From Streptomyces pyxinicus (GTDB lineage: Bacteria > Actinomycetota > Actinomycetes > Streptomycetales > Streptomycetaceae): a stretch of 64,000 bases of DNA. A program made the translations under genes and the position numbers. The stretch spans positions 62,001 to 126,000 of the forward strand of contig NZ_JANUGP010000014.1 in NCBI RefSeq assembly GCF_024753135.1, read 5' to 3'. Each line of letters opens with the position of its first letter. The first letter of the stretch is position 1. Below, piece by piece: positions 39,356 to 48,700 of the stretch. The notes under the pieces are model-generated. The model was not told the origin of the DNA, ran no database searches, and saw only the letters and a list, made by a program, of their open reading frames with translations.

Positions 39356-40303
39356 CTAAAGGGCAGTCGTCGCCGGGGCGGTGAAGAAGGACAGCATCGC
39401 CGAGGTCAGCGCGGCGGGCGTCTCCTCGGGCACGTAGTGTCCGCATCCCTCGACCACGAGCTCGGTCACGTCCGTCGCGACGCGCTCTACGTCCCGGGCG
39501 ACACCGGCGCCCCGTGAGGCGGCGCCCCCGACGGCGAGCACGGGCATGGGCAGGGGTGTGCGGGCCCGCTCCGCGTTCTGGCTGATCGTCATGTCCAGGG
39601 CGCGGTAGTACTGGAAGCTGGCGCGCAGGGCGCCGGGCCGGCGAAGCGCGTCGACGTACACGTTAACGACGTCGGCCGGCATCGCGGTGGGCGTGGCGCC
39701 CTTCACGGCGAACTGGTCCCCGAAGTAGACGTCCTCGCGCCCCTCGACCAGCTTCTCGTTGACGGCGGACAGCCGGTTGAACATGAAGTGCCAGGTGGCC
39801 GCGACCGGGCGGTTGGCGGCCGGGAGGGCGCTGGGATCGTCGGAGATCCCCGGCAGGGCGGCCTCCGCCAGCACGAGTCGCGTGACCCGGCCGGGATGGT
39901 CGGCGGCGAGGGCGTAGGCCAGCATCATGCCGACGTCGTGGCCCGCCAGCAGGAAACGCTCGTGCCCCAACGTCGTCATGAGGCGGGCGAGATCCCGCGC
40001 CGCGGTGACGCTGTCGTAGCCCGTCTCCGGCAGGTCGGACCGTCCGACCCCGCGCGGGTCCACGACGGTCAGCGAGAAGTGCGCCGCCAGCTCCGGCATC
40101 ACCTTGCGCCACTGCCACCAGAACTGCGGCCAGCCGCCCACCAGGAGCAGGGCCGGCCCCGAGCCGCCCGTGACGGCGTGCAGCGTGACGTCGCCGAGGT
40201 CGTAACGGTGGCTCCGGAACCGTTCACCGAAGCCGGCCGGCAGGTCGGGCACCGACGTGACCGTGCCGAATCCGCTCACCGGCACTGCTGGGTCGAGGGT
40301 CAT
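39356..40303 (-). CDS. Alpha/beta hydrolase, epoxide hydrolase-like
   Basis: 315 residues. The nucleophile elbow is LLAGHDVGMMLAYALAADHPG, where the nucleophile is Asp, as in epoxide hydrolases and haloalkane dehalogenases. VVDPRGVGRSDLPETGYDS is the usual pre-elbow segment, VGGWPQFWWQW the oxyanion region, and the catalytic histidine is in VEGCGHYVPEETP. ATG 40303 follows AGGAGTGAGTG; a GTG directly before it is less likely. No signal peptide. Divergent from the CGNR protein with repeated TAGC(T/C)GGTTCA elements between, suggesting common control. Confidence 0.9.
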   Translation of the reverse strand: MTLDPAVPVSGFGTVTSVPDLPAGFGERFRSHRYDLGDVTLHAVTGGSGPALLLVGGWPQFWWQWRKVMPELAAHFSLTVVDPRGVGRSDLPETGYDSVTAARDLARLMTTLGHERFLLAGHDVGMMLAYALAADHPGRVTRLVLAEAALPGISDDPSALPAANRPVAATWHFMFNRLSAVNEKLVEGREDVYFGDQFAVKGATPTAMPADVVNVYVDALRRPGALRASFQYYRALDMTISQNAERARTPLPMPVLAVGGAASRGAGVARDVERVATDVTELVVEGCGHYVPEETPAALTSAMLSFFTAPATTAL

Positions 40304-40328
40304 CACTCACTCCTGTCCGAGGAACCGC

Positions 40329-40383
40329 CTTAGCTGGTTCATGAACGTAGCAGGGCCTACGGTGAACCGGCTAGTCTGGTTCT
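40329..40383. promoter_or_regulatory. Repeated TAGCYGGTTCA elements between hydrolase and CGNR genes
   Basis: TTAGCTGGTTCA (40330-40341) is repeated in inverted orientation as TGAACCGGCTAG (40363-40374), and a third, partly overlapping CTAGTCTGGTTC (40371-40382) follows. They cover the promoters of both genes and end 36 bp before the CGNR GTG. Confidence 0.5.
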
Positions 40384-40418
40384 GCGGTCGAGCGTGTCGG
40401 CCGAGGAGGAGGTGCGCG

Positions 40419-40985
40419 GTGACGGACGGCGGCACGCACACGGGCGTCGAATCGCAGCCCCTGTGCCTTCGCTTCACGAAGACGTTGAGGAGCCGCTCCC
40501 TTCCGACGCCGAAGGAGTACCTGTGCCACCCCTCGGACCTCGCGGAGTGGCTGGTCACGGCCGGTCTGGGCCCGGAAGCGCCGGCGGTGGACGAGGAACT
40601 GCTGCGCGAGGCGCGGGAACTGCGGGAGTCGATCTACCGCGCGGCCCGGTCCGTCGCGAACGGGGAGCGACCCGCCGAGGCGGACCGCGCCCTCGTGAAC
40701 GCGTGGTCCCGCCGCGGCGACGCGTACCGGGTGCTCGACGACGCGGGTGCCGGCTGGTGTTTCCCGGGCGCCTCGCCCGCCCGGTCCGCGCTGGCGGTCC
40801 TCGCCGGTGATGCCGTCGACACCCTCGGCGGCGTCAGGACCGGCACCGTCAAGGTCTGCGCCGGGACCGGCTGTGTCGCGGTGTTCCTCGACACCAGCCG
40901 TGGCCGCACGCGCCGCTGGTGCTCGATGGGAACCTGCGGCAACCGCGCCAAGAAGGACGCCATGCGCACCCGGCACGAACGGTGA
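40419..40985 (+). CDS. CGNR zinc-finger protein (ABATE domain)
   Basis: 188 residues from GTG 40419 (GAGGAGGAGG upstream). The N-terminal ABATE-like region contains LCLRFTKTLRSRSLPTPKEYLCHPSDLAEWL. The C-terminal zinc finger has CAGTGCVAVFLDTSRGRTRRWCSMGTCGNRAKKDAMRTRHE, with four cysteines and the CGNR signature. Such proteins are putative stress- or ligand-responsive regulators in actinobacteria. It is probably the regulator of the divergent alpha/beta hydrolase and of itself. Confidence 0.88.
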   Translation: MTDGGTHTGVESQPLCLRFTKTLRSRSLPTPKEYLCHPSDLAEWLVTAGLGPEAPAVDEELLREARELRESIYRAARSVANGERPAEADRALVNAWSRRGDAYRVLDDAGAGWCFPGASPARSALAVLAGDAVDTLGGVRTGTVKVCAGTGCVAVFLDTSRGRTRRWCSMGTCGNRAKKDAMRTRHER

Positions 40986-41015
40986 CTGTCACACCGCCCT
41001 GCCATGCTGTGCCCC

Positions 41016-41663
41016 ATGACAGCAACCGAGAGTTCGCCGCCCGCTGCGACCGCCCAAGAGGCCGGTATGGACGCCCTGTTGTGGCGCTGGGCGGACCACG
41101 TCGACCGGCACGGCGGGCCGCGGCCGGAATGGTTCGCACGCGTGGGAGAACTGGAGCTGGCGGAGCAGGTCACGTGGTACGGAATGGCGGCCGTCGGCCG
41201 CTGGGTGCACGACGACCTGCCGCCCGGCCTCCGCAAGGCCCCGGTGTACGCGGGTTTCCACTGGCACCGGGCCGGCGACGGACCGGCGGTGGCCCGGGTC
41301 GGCGTGGTCGTCCTGCCCCTGGCGGACCCGGAGCGGATCGTCGCGGCCGACTGGGACGACGGGTACGGCGGCTATGAACCGGCGCCGCTGGACGGATACG
41401 CCGTACTGTGCGGCGAACCGTTCGACCCGGTGAACATCCCCGGACGGGACGCCGAGGCCGATGTCCGCGAGGCCGGACGGATCATCGCGGAGGGGGACGC
41501 GGAGGGCCGCCGGGCCAACTTCGCCGAGATCGTCACCGACCCGGACCGGGCCGGCAACGCCTTCTTCTTCCCCGTCACGGGAGAGGAACGGGACGGCTAC
41601 GAAGCTCTGGAGGAGGACGGGACGATCGTCTGTCTCGCCTTCACCGCGTACGACTTCGCGTGA
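41016..41663 (+). CDS. Unrecognised 215-residue cytoplasmic protein
   Basis: Begins MTATESSPPAATAQEAG at ATG 41016; an in-frame ATG at 41004 is possible. No ribosome binding site precedes either, but a promoter-like CATGCT at 41002-41007 would fit a leaderless transcript. The middle is tryptophan- and aspartate-rich (LLWRWADHVDRHGG, WDDGYGGYEPAPLDGYAVL). No known motif, signal or membrane segment is seen. It follows the CGNR gene by 30 bp on the same strand. Confidence 0.7.
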   Translation: MTATESSPPAATAQEAGMDALLWRWADHVDRHGGPRPEWFARVGELELAEQVTWYGMAAVGRWVHDDLPPGLRKAPVYAGFHWHRAGDGPAVARVGVVVLPLADPERIVAADWDDGYGGYEPAPLDGYAVLCGEPFDPVNIPGRDAEADVREAGRIIAEGDAEGRRANFAEIVTDPDRAGNAFFFPVTGEERDGYEALEEDGTIVCLAFTAYDFA

Positions 41664-41735
41664 GACCCACGCGCCTTGTCGCGCGGACAGCTCGGTGAGG
41701 GCGCGGATCTCGTGACTCCTCCTTCAGATGCCGGA

Positions 41736-41771
41736 CGGCCCGGCGGTCTCCTTCTCGGGAGTGCCGGGCCG
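41736..41771. terminator. Stem-loop between convergent genes
   Basis: Nine-base perfect arms CGGCCCGGC / GCCGGGCCG around an 18-nt loop, between the plus-strand gene ending at 41663 and the minus-strand transporter ending at 41792. Confidence 0.5.
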
Positions 41772-41791
41772 GGCCGTTCGCCGCGGCGGGA

Positions 41792-43507
41792 TCAGTGGCC
41801 GCCGGCTCCCTCGGGGCGGGCGTGGCGCGGGAGGAGGAACGCGAGGAGGAACGTCAGGGCGAGCATGCCGTCCACGATCCACAGCACGGTCTTCATGACC
41901 GAGCCGAAGCCGCCCTCGAAGGCCGACGACGCGGTGGACCGCAGGGCGCCGGATATCCGGACGCCGGCCTCGGGCGAGGTCACGGCCGAGCGGGTGTCCT
42001 TCTCCAGGCGCGCACAGGACGCCGGGGTCGCCTCCGAGTCCTTGGCCACGGCACGGTCGGAGGCGCAGGTGCGCAGGTCCGCCACGAGGCGGTCCTGAGT
42101 CGTACGCGGGACGTGCGCCGCGGCCAGCCGGCCCCGCAGGTCGTCCGCGCGGTGGTCGACCGCGGTGGCGATGCCGCCGCCCAGCAGGCCGAAGAAGACG
42201 GTGCCGAGGAGGGCCACGCCGAAGGCGCCGCCGAGCTGCTGCATCGCGGTCATCGTGCCGGACGCGGAGCCCGTCTCGTGCTGCTCGACACTGGCGAGCA
42301 CGATGTCGAAGAACGGCGCCATGAGCAGGCCCATCCCGACGCCGGTGACGAGCAGGGACGGCAGCAGTTGCCACGGGCCGACGCCCGAACCGACCCTGTC
42401 GAGGGTCAGCCACACGCCGAACACACCGAGCGCCATGACCAGCGCGCCCGCCTGGAGCACGGCCCGGCCGAACCGGGTCACCGCCTGGGCGAGGCCGAAG
42501 CCGACGATCATGCCGCCGGACCAGGGGACCATCACCAGGCCGGCCTTCAGGGGCGAGTAGCCGAGGCCTATCTGGGTGTAGAGGTTGAAGACCAGCATGA
42601 AGCCCTGCATGGTCGAGAAGAAGACCAGGCCCAGCGCCATGCCGCCGCTGAAGCCGCGCTTGCGGAACAGGCTCGGGACGACCAGCGGGTCCCGGCCGGC
42701 CCTGCTGCGGCGCGACTCGTAGACGGCGAAGGCGACGAAGACGACGACCGAGGCGGCCATCATCGCGAACGTCCACCCGGGCCAGTCGTACTCCCGGCCC
42801 TGGACCAGCGGGAAGATGATCAGCAGAGCGGCCACCGAGACCAGCAGCATGCCGGGGATGTCGAGGCGCGGCCGGTCGGCGGACCGTCCCCTCGGCAGAT
42901 AGCGCAGGGCGCCGAGGATGGCCGCGGCGCCCAGCGGCAGGTTGATCAGGAAGATCATCCGCCAGCCCGTGCCGAAGTAGTCGGCGTCGACCAGCCAGCC
43001 GGCCAGGATCGGCCCGCACACCGCCGACAGCCCCATGACCGGGCCGAACATGCCGAAGGCCTTCTGCGACTCCTTCGGCGGGAACATCTCCTTGATCATG
43101 CCGAGGCCCTGCGGCAGCATCACCGCGCCGAACAGACCTTGGACGACGCGTGCGCCGATCAGCGTCTCGGGCGACGTGGAGACCGCGCACAGCAGCGAGC
43201 CCGCGGTGAAGCCGGCCGCGCCCACCAGGAACATCCTGCGACGGCCGTAGATGTCCCCGAGCCGGCCGCCGGTGACGAGTCCGATGGCCATGGAGAGGGT
43301 GTACGCGGCGGCGAGCCACTGCAGGGTCGAGGCACCGCCGCCGAGGTCGGCCCGCATGGACGGACCGGCGACGTTCGTGACCACGGCGTCGAGGAGATCC
43401 ATCACCTCGGCCGCGAGGATCACGAAGAGCGCGGCCCAGCGCCACCGGTACGGCGCCGGGGGATCGGTGGTCGCCTCGACGGACGCGACACCGGTGGTGG
43501 AGGACAT
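41792..43507 (-). CDS. MFS DHA2-family drug efflux transporter (14 TM)
   Basis: 571 residues. LFVILAAEVMDLLDAVVTNVAGPSMRADLGGGASTLQWLAAAYTLSMAIGLVTGGRLGDIYGRRRMFLVG carries TM1-3 and the GRLGDIYGRRR loop, and GARVVQGLFGAVMLPQGLGMI is motif C. It has about 14 helices and a long hydrophilic loop with two cysteines (LRTCASDRAV, ASCARLEKD) before the last helix. Divergent from the TetR gene at 43723 across a region packed with palindromic GAAC...GTTC elements, so it is very probably repressed by that protein. Different from the other DHA2 pump at 36848. Confidence 0.92.
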   Translation of the reverse strand: MSSTTGVASVEATTDPPAPYRWRWAALFVILAAEVMDLLDAVVTNVAGPSMRADLGGGASTLQWLAAAYTLSMAIGLVTGGRLGDIYGRRRMFLVGAAGFTAGSLLCAVSTSPETLIGARVVQGLFGAVMLPQGLGMIKEMFPPKESQKAFGMFGPVMGLSAVCGPILAGWLVDADYFGTGWRMIFLINLPLGAAAILGALRYLPRGRSADRPRLDIPGMLLVSVAALLIIFPLVQGREYDWPGWTFAMMAASVVVFVAFAVYESRRSRAGRDPLVVPSLFRKRGFSGGMALGLVFFSTMQGFMLVFNLYTQIGLGYSPLKAGLVMVPWSGGMIVGFGLAQAVTRFGRAVLQAGALVMALGVFGVWLTLDRVGSGVGPWQLLPSLLVTGVGMGLLMAPFFDIVLASVEQHETGSASGTMTAMQQLGGAFGVALLGTVFFGLLGGGIATAVDHRADDLRGRLAAAHVPRTTQDRLVADLRTCASDRAVAKDSEATPASCARLEKDTRSAVTSPEAGVRISGALRSTASSAFEGGFGSVMKTVLWIVDGMLALTFLLAFLLPRHARPEGAGGH

Positions 43508-43543
43508 CGGAACTCCTCGGAGAAGGGTGGTGGGAGTGACTGA

Positions 43544-43700
43544 TGAACAGTGTTCACCGTAGCAGAACAGTGCTCGGCAACAGAACGGTGTTCATCAAGA
43601 TATAGCGCATCCTCGCTCTCGACACAAGATATATCGCGTCTTGCCCGTGGAGGATGATCAACGGTGGCCGAACACCGCTCACCAGCGGAGAACGCTGTTC
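43544..43700. promoter_or_regulatory. Cluster of five GAACRSYGYTC operators between DHA2 and TetR genes
   Basis: GAACAGTGTTC (43545-43555, within the perfect palindrome TGAACAGTGTTCA), GAACAGTGCTC (43565), GAACGGTGTTC (43583), GAACACCGCTC (43670) and GAACGCTGTTC (43690). Spacing within groups is 20, 18 and 20 bp, close to two helical turns. Sites cover both promoters of the divergent pair. Confidence 0.75.
43597..43645. repeat. Direct repeat AAGATATANCGCRTC in the same divergent region
   Basis: AAGATATAGCGCATC (43597) and AAGATATATCGCGTC (43626), 29 bp apart, are A/T-rich against the background. They may carry the -10 elements of the divergent promoters (GATATA), or be sites for a second regulator. 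Confidence 0.45.
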
Positions 43701-43722
43701 ATCCGATGCCTAGACTGTTCCC

Positions 43723-44508
43723 ATGGCCGCCGACGACACCACCGCACCCGTCCCGCCGTCCCCCTGGGAGCGGGAGCGGCCCGCACGCGACCGCGTCTCA
43801 ACCGCCCGCGCCCCCCTGACCCGGGAACGCGTCGTCGAGGCGGCCTTCACCGTGCTCGACCGGCAGGGGCTCGACGGGCTGTCGATGCGTCAGGTGGCGG
43901 GCGAACTCGGGGTCACGGTCTCCGCCCTCTACGCCCACGTCAGTTCCAAGGACGACCTGCTGGAGCTGATGTACACCAGGCTCTTCGACGACTTCGCGAT
44001 CCCGGAACCCGACCGGGAACGCTGGGAGGAGCAGCTGCGGGACTTCGCCCGCTCCGTACGGCGGCGTCTGCTGTCCCACCGGGACATGGCCAGGATCTCC
44101 ATGGGGCATGTCCCCTTCACCGCCGAACTGCTCCCGCACGTCGAGTCGTTGCTCGCCCTGTTCCGCGCCGCCGGGTTGCCCGACCGCATCGCGGCGGAGG
44201 CCGGCGACCTCATCTCCACCTACGTCGACGGGTTCGTGCTGGAAGAGGGCATATGGCAGGACCGGGCCGCCCGGCAGGCCGGTGACGACGACCCCTCCCT
44301 CTCCCGTCCCGACTGGCGCGAGATGGCCGGCGAGATGCAGGACTACTTCGCCGCCCTGCCCGCGGCGGACTTCCCCCATCTGCGCGCCCTGTCCGGGCTG
44401 ATGGTGATGGACTCCTCCGACGACAGGTTCGACATCGGCCTGGAGATCATCCTGCGGGGCCTGGCGAGCTATCTGCCCGACCAGGGGGCCGGGGCGCCGG
44501 ACGCCTGA
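43723..44508 (+). CDS. TetR-family regulator with TetR_C domain
   Basis: 261 residues. HTH at residues 26-75 (LTRERVVEAAFTVLDRQGLDGLSMRQVAGELGVTVSALYAHVSSKDDLLELMYTRLF), the arrangement of true TetR/TetR_C proteins. The ligand domain contains EAGDLISTYVDGFVLEEGIWQ, similar to drug-responsive members. A tail after LASYLPDQGAGAPDA is short. ATG 43723. It is divergent from the DHA2 gene at 43507 and preceded by the operator cluster; autoregulation and pump control are inferred. Confidence 0.92.
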   Translation: MAADDTTAPVPPSPWERERPARDRVSTARAPLTRERVVEAAFTVLDRQGLDGLSMRQVAGELGVTVSALYAHVSSKDDLLELMYTRLFDDFAIPEPDRERWEEQLRDFARSVRRRLLSHRDMARISMGHVPFTAELLPHVESLLALFRAAGLPDRIAAEAGDLISTYVDGFVLEEGIWQDRAARQAGDDDPSLSRPDWREMAGEMQDYFAALPAADFPHLRALSGLMVMDSSDDRFDIGLEIILRGLASYLPDQGAGAPDA

Positions 44509-44622
44509 GCCGACACCGAGAGCCGCCGGCCCTCCCGGCCGGCGGGAGGGAGCGGGGCGGGACGCGGACGGGAACGTGAGGTCCCAGGGTGCTGGAGTAG
44601 TTCTCTGCAGGAGGAGTCTCCA

Positions 44623-45051
44623 ATGAAGCATCCCCCGGACCGGATCGACGTCGCCGCGGGGCTACGCCGCATCCTTCAGGACCTGTCCGCGGTGGAGCGG
44701 TGGGCCGAGGGTGACCGGGCCGCGCCACCACTGCCGTACGCGGACGAAGAGCCGTGGGACGGGCCCGAGTTCAGCGTCGAGACGGTGAGCGACAGCGGCA
44801 TGCACACCGTCGTGGACATCACCCCGCGCCGCCGGCCCGGCTCGGTGCGGCACGGCCGGGACCGGCCGAGCGACGACGAAGGCGCGGCACTGCGCTCCAC
44901 CGTGCGGGCACTGCTCGATCTGGCGGACGTCGGTTCCGGGCGCGCCTGGACCACCGTGGTGCTGACGGACCGGGGGCCGCGCGTGGTCAGTTGTCGGCTC
45001 GGCGCCGGCGAGACGGTCTTCGCTCGGGAACCGGTGCCGGGGCGGGACTGA
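44623..45051 (+). CDS. Unrecognised 142-residue protein
   Basis: ATG 44623 follows GCAGGAGGAGTCTCC, a strong site. The sequence is acidic and hydrophilic in the first half (DRIDVAAGLRRILQDLSAVERWAEGDR), with a possible small beta-rich domain in the second (AWTTVVLTDRGPRVVSCRLGAGETVFAREP). No membrane or signal segments and no domain I can name. It stands alone, 114 bp after the TetR gene. Confidence 0.65.
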   Translation: MKHPPDRIDVAAGLRRILQDLSAVERWAEGDRAAPPLPYADEEPWDGPEFSVETVSDSGMHTVVDITPRRRPGSVRHGRDRPSDDEGAALRSTVRALLDLADVGSGRAWTTVVLTDRGPRVVSCRLGAGETVFAREPVPGRD

Positions 45052-45262
45052 GGGCAAGTTCCGCACCGGGTGTGAGGCGGGCGTGGGCGGTCCGGCGAAC
45101 CTCTGATACCCGCTCCCACCTGCGGATACCGCCTGCCTTCCCGGCTCCGCGCGGGAGGCGGTATCGGGGTGGGAACGGTCCGGGAACGGGCCCCGGGAGA
45201 GTTCGTGGTGTCGGGAAGAGGAACCGGGAAAAACCGGGGATACCACACAAAGGGGATACGCC

Positions 45263-45631
45263 ATGGGGCGCAAGTCGGCCGGTCTCGTCGGAATCGTCAC
45301 CGCTGTCCTCGCCCTCGGCCTGGGAGCCACGATCGAGACGGGACACCCGCAGGGCCACTCGGCCGGTGTGCGGGTCGTCGCCGACGACCGCGGCCCGACC
45401 GTGATCGCTACCGGTTCCGCCGCTGCCACGCCTGCCGACGACCGGGGCCCCACGCTGATCGGTACCGGTTCCCCGACCGTCACGCCTGCCGACGACCGGG
45501 GCCCGACCGTGATCCGTACCGGTTCCGCCACCGCCACGCCCGCCGATGACCGCGGCCCCACCGTGATCGGTACCGGTTCCCCGACCGCAACGCCCGCCGA
45601 CGACCGCGGCCCGACCAGCATCGCCGTCTGA
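45263..45631 (+). CDS. Exported protein with 18-residue tandem repeats
   Basis: 122 residues from ATG 45263 (AGGGGAT upstream). A signal-peptide-like N-terminus (MGRKSAGLVGIVTAVLALGLGA) is followed from residue 40 by ADDRGPTVIxTGSxxxTP repeated four times plus a partial fifth copy (residues 40-57, 58-75, 76-93, 94-111, 112-122). The protein thus consists mostly of repeats and has no cysteine. Probably secreted or surface-attached; function unknown. Repeats are also 54-bp units in the DNA (see repeat entry). Possible biofilm/adhesion or spacer role, unsupported by further evidence. Confidence 0.65.
   Translation: MGRKSAGLVGIVTAVLALGLGATIETGHPQGHSAGVRVVADDRGPTVIATGSAAATPADDRGPTLIGTGSPTVTPADDRGPTVIRTGSATATPADDRGPTVIGTGSPTATPADDRGPTSIAV
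45380..45628 (+). repeat. 54-bp tandem repeat array
   Basis: Four complete copies and a partial fifth (starts 45380, 45434, 45488, 45542, 45596) in frame inside the exported-protein gene. Each unit begins GCCGACGACCG(C/G)GGCCC and is highly similar but not identical. Period 54 bp = 18 codons keeps the frame, so copy number could vary without truncation. Confidence 0.9.
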
Positions 45632-45659
45632 GACCGCCGGCAGCGACCACGCCCACGAC

Positions 45660-45716
45660 CACGACCGCGCCCCGCACCAACCGGTCCTCCAGGACCCGGT
45701 GCGGGGCGCGGTCGTG
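45660..45716. terminator. Bidirectional terminator
   Basis: Perfect 19-bp stem (CACGACCGCGCCCCGCACC and complement) with a 19-nt loop between the convergent repeat-protein and AfsR-like genes. Confidence 0.8.
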
Positions 45717-45738
45717 CCGGCGAGCGGAGGGAACGGGT

Positions 45739-48700
45739 TCAGCGGCGCCGGTCCGCCGGCACCCCCATCGCGGTGAACAGCTCCTCCGCGGACCGCTCGT
45801 GCCGGGCCGCCTCCTCGGTGCGGCCGAGCGCCGCCTGCGCCCGGGAGATGCCGGAGTGCGCGTAGGCCATCTCGATCCGGAAGTCCAGCGAGCCCGCCAG
45901 CTCGTGCGCCCGCTCGTGCAGGGCCAGGGCGGCCGTGGCGTCACCCCGGCGGCACAGATAGCGGCCGACCGTGTTCTCCACCTTGGCGCGGCGCAGCGGA
46001 GAAACGTTTGAGCCGACGGTGCCCAGTGCGCGGTCCCCGTACTCGACGGCCTGCTCGGTACGGCCCAGCCGATGGCAGACCTCCGCCGACAGGGCGAGGG
46101 CCAGCGCCACCTGGCCGGGGTCGCGGTTCTCCTCGCACAGGGCGCGCGCCTGCTTCAGACTCACCTCGGCCGCCTCGTCGTCCCCGAGACAGGCCTGCGC
46201 GAACGCCAGGTCGGTGAGCGCGACCACCTTGTTCTCGTGCTGGCCGAGTTCGTCGCACAACGTGATCGCCCGCCGGGCCGCCGCCGCGGCCTCCTCGTGC
46301 CGGCCCCACTGCTCGTACAGCGTGCTGAGCAGGGTGAGGCTCTCCGCCTCCGCACGGCTCGCGCCCAGCTCCCGCTCGTGGCTGATCGACTTCTCCAGGT
46401 GGGACAGCGCCTGCGGGAAGTGCCCGAGCAGACTGTTGAGCTGCCCCAGCGTGCTCTCGCTGTGGGCCAGGGTCTGGAGGTCGCCGAGCTGCTCGGCGAC
46501 GTCCCGGCCCTCGGTGGCGATCTCCACGGCCTCGGTGAACCGCCCGAGCTTCCAGCAGGCGACGCCCAGGTTGGACAGGCTGACCCCGAGAAGCGGCAGC
46601 TCGCCCAGCCGTCTCGCGGCGGACACCGCCTCCAGGCCCATGGAGCGGAACTCCTCCAACTGGCCCCGGGCACTGAGCTGGAAGGCCAGGTTGCGGGTCA
46701 GCAGCACGGTGTGCCGGTCGCACCCGAGCCGCCGCGCCACGCCCACCATGCCCAGCAACGCGCCCTGTTCGCGCGCGAACCAGTGCTCCGCCTGTCCGCG
46801 CCCCGCGAACCGCGGTGCCGGCACCGGCACTTCGTCGCCGCCGGTGGGAATCCGGCGGCGGCCCGGGAACATCACCTGGCACGCCGACTCCGTCGCCGTC
46901 AGGTAGTAGTCGAGGAGCCGGTGCACCGACGCGTCGTCGTCCCCCTCCGTCGCCTCGGACCGCAGACTGTGCGCGAAGCTGCGCACCAGGTCGTGGAAGG
47001 TGTAGAGGCCGATCTCCGGCTGCTGCAGCAGATGCACGTCCAGCAGTGTTTCGAGGATGTCCTCGGCGTCGCGCGCGTCCGTGCCCAGCAGCGCGGCGGC
47101 GGCGAGCACGTCGATGTCACCGCGCGGATGCAGTGCCAGGACGCGGAACGCGGCCCGGCACTCCTGGTCCAGGGCCTGGTACGACAGGCGCAGGGTGGCG
47201 GCGACACTGCGCTGCCCCGAACTCAGCTCGTCCAGCCGGCGCGCCTCGTCCCGCAGCCGGTCCGCCAGGTAACGCAGGGTCCAGCGGGGGCGGTTGCGCA
47301 GCCGGGCCGTGGCGATGCGCAGCGCCAGCGGCAGATGACCGCACAGCCGGGCCAGCTCGGCGGCGGCCTCCGGCTCGGCCGCGTACCGCTGCTCGCCCAG
47401 GGTCTCCGCGACCAGCTGGGCGCACTCCTGCGGCGACATCACGTCGACCGAGATCCACTGCGCGGAGTCCAGGTCCACCAGCCGGGCCCGGCTGGTGACC
47501 AGCACCAGGCATCCCGGCGCGGTCGGCATCAACGGCCGTACACCGTCCGCGTCGGCGGCGTTGTCCAGCAGGAGAAGCAGCCGCCGGCCCGTGATCGTCG
47601 CCCGCCACAGCGCCGTACGGCCCGCGAGGTCCTCCGGGATGCGCTCGCCCGGCACCCCCAGCGCGCGCAGCAGGCTGTCCAGCGCCCCGCCCGGTGTGAC
47701 CGGCTCCTCACCGGGCGTGTAGCCGCGCAGGTCGATGTAGAGCTGGCCGTCGGGGAAGCCGGACGCGAGACTGTGCGCCGCGTGCACGGCGAGCGAAGTC
47801 TTGCCGCTGCCGCCCATGCCGTCCAGGGCCACGATCCGCGAGTGGCGCGCGTGGTCGCGCCCCGCGCAGTCCAGCAGCTCGGCCAGTTCCCGCTCCCGGC
47901 CGGTGAAGTCCGCCAGGTCGTACGGCAGGGTGCAGGGGGCGTCCGCCGGCGCGCTCGGCACCGGGGCGGGCGGGGCCACCGGCGCCGGCGGGGGAGCGGG
48001 CGCGGCCAGCTCCGGGCTCTCGCGCAGGATCCCCTCGTACACCCTGGTCAGACCGGGGCCGGGGTCCACGCCCAGTTCCTCCACGAGCAGTTCGCGGACC
48101 CGGCCGTACTCCTCCAGGGCCTCCGCCTGCCGGCCCGCGCGGTACAGCGCCAGCATCAACTGGGCGCGCAGCGTCTCGCGGAGCGGATGGCTCTGTACGA
48201 AGTCCCGTAGGTCCACGACGAGTTCGCCGCTCTCGCCGAAGCCGAGCCGCAGCTCGAAAAGATACTCGGCGGCGGCGAGCCGGCGCTCCTCGAACGCGGT
48301 GGCCGCCGCCTCGATCACGGGCCCGCCGGCCCCGGACAGGATCGGGCCGCGCCACAGCCCGAGCGCCCGGCGCAGCGCCTCGACCGCCTCGCGCGGCCGG
48401 CCCTGCCCCGCCGCGTCCCTGGCCGCCGCCACCAGCAGCCCGAACTCGGTCAGGTCGAGCTGCTCCTGACCGAGCACCACGCGGTAACCGGGGCCGTCGG
48501 TGACGATGACCGCACCGCCGTCCGGGATGCGCCGCCGCAGGTCGGCCACGGCCTTGCGCACCTGGTGCGAGGCCGTGGCGGGCGGGTTCTCCGCCCACGC
48601 GGACTCCACGAGCCGGCCGATGGGCAGCACCCGGCCGGTCTCCAGCAGCAGGGTGCCCAGCACCCGTTCCTGGATGAGTCCGCCCAGCCGGAGCCGGGAG

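Noticed and set aside
45380..45628. CRISPR array
   Set aside because: The 54-bp units are contiguous, in frame and without unique spacers; they encode protein repeats.
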